From Rhizomicrobium sp. (GTDB taxonomy: Bacteria; Pseudomonadota; Alphaproteobacteria; Micropepsales; Micropepsaceae), in NCBI GenBank assembly GCA_037200045.1, contig JBBCHM010000001.1, positions 2,108,001-2,172,000 of the forward strand: a stretch of DNA of 64,000 nucleotides. The letters run 5' to 3'. Of this stretch, positions 63,969 through 64,000 are shown piece by piece; position 1 is the stretch's first letter, and the number at the start of each line of letters is the position of its first letter. The notes below the pieces were generated by a model. That model was not told where the DNA came from and did not search any database. It was given only the letters and a program-made list of their open reading frames with translations. The position numbers and the translations under genes were made by a program.

Positions 63969-64000
63969 GTCATCCGCCGCGAATGCGGCGGACCCAGGTG
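63969..64000. repeat. Palindromic intergenic repeat, cut by the window edge
   Basis: TCCGCCGC (63973-63980) and GCGGCGGA (63985-63992) form a perfect 8-bp stem around GAAT, with flanks GTGTCA and CCCAGGTG. This form, an 8-bp GC stem between TGTCA and CCAGGT, is a common dispersed element in alphaproteobacterial intergenic DNA. It lies 11 bp after the ecm stop and may also end that transcript. Confidence 0.6.

Overview
The window is GC-rich chromosomal DNA from an alphaproteobacterium. The support is gene content: a HemW/RNase PH/HrcA/GrpE block, an ornithine-lipid type acyltransferase, a HWE/HisKA_2 sensor kinase, a TipN-like polarity protein, a DUF1674/SDHAF4 protein, an adrenodoxin-type ferredoxin with its reductase, and ethylmalonyl-CoA pathway genes. 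A Micropepsales/Rhizomicrobium-like source is my guess only. Genes are densely packed on both strands, many coupled by ATGA/GTGA/TTGA overlaps, and no gene-free stretch exceeds about 240 bases. I saw no rRNA, tRNA, CRISPR array, prophage or insertion sequence.

Layout. 1-6.3 kb: a DUF1003 fragment, a leftward hrcA-grpE-amidohydrolase-DUF4337 block, and a rightward rph-rdgB-hemW operon ending at a 65-bp palindrome. 6.4-13.2 kb: lpoA-like lipoprotein divergent from rsmI-yraN-sirB1-like-gshB, then OlsB-like acyltransferase and an AmpG-like permease. 13.2-18.8 kb: a hybrid histidine kinase broken by five single-base shifts, a small secreted protein, and pstCAB, with pstC also broken by one shift. 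18.8-30 kb: HWE kinase with a small winged-helix-like partner, a solute:sodium symporter with DUF3311, a lone ModA with a coupled secreted protein, ComM/YifB, a c-type heme protein, and a TPR/2OG-oxygenase protein. 29-39.5 kb: a MoxR ATPase and VWA protein, two DUF885 peptidases, a GST, a ricin-fold-like protein, a methyltransferase, and a Doc toxin with an AbrB-type antitoxin. 39.5-55.4 kb: ferredoxin and reductase, HPt protein, TipN-like protein, rsmB-htpX, Nfu, a nitroreductase-tsaB-rimI-fur-plsC run, miaB-phoH-ybeY-corC-lnt, and a SinR-like regulator. 55.4-64 kb: hisE, mcd, ccr, several unrelated genes, and ecm.

How the genes work together. Ccr, Mcd and Ecm are three signature enzymes of the ethylmalonyl-CoA pathway, which lets isocitrate-lyase-negative bacteria assimilate acetyl-CoA. 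The ccr and ecm upstream regions carry nearly the same 13-bp sequence (TTGCARTGCAGCA), oriented the same way relative to each gene, so I propose a shared regulator. miaB-phoH-ybeY-corC-lnt is the classic RNA-maturation/envelope operon. pstCAB is preceded by a PHO-box-like array but has neither pstS nor phoU beside it.

Data quality. Six apparent frameshifts lie between 13.5 and 16.5 kb, each in or beside a short homopolymer. Correcting the five in the kinase restores a 734-codon frame with intact domains. I therefore suspect local consensus errors rather than gene decay.
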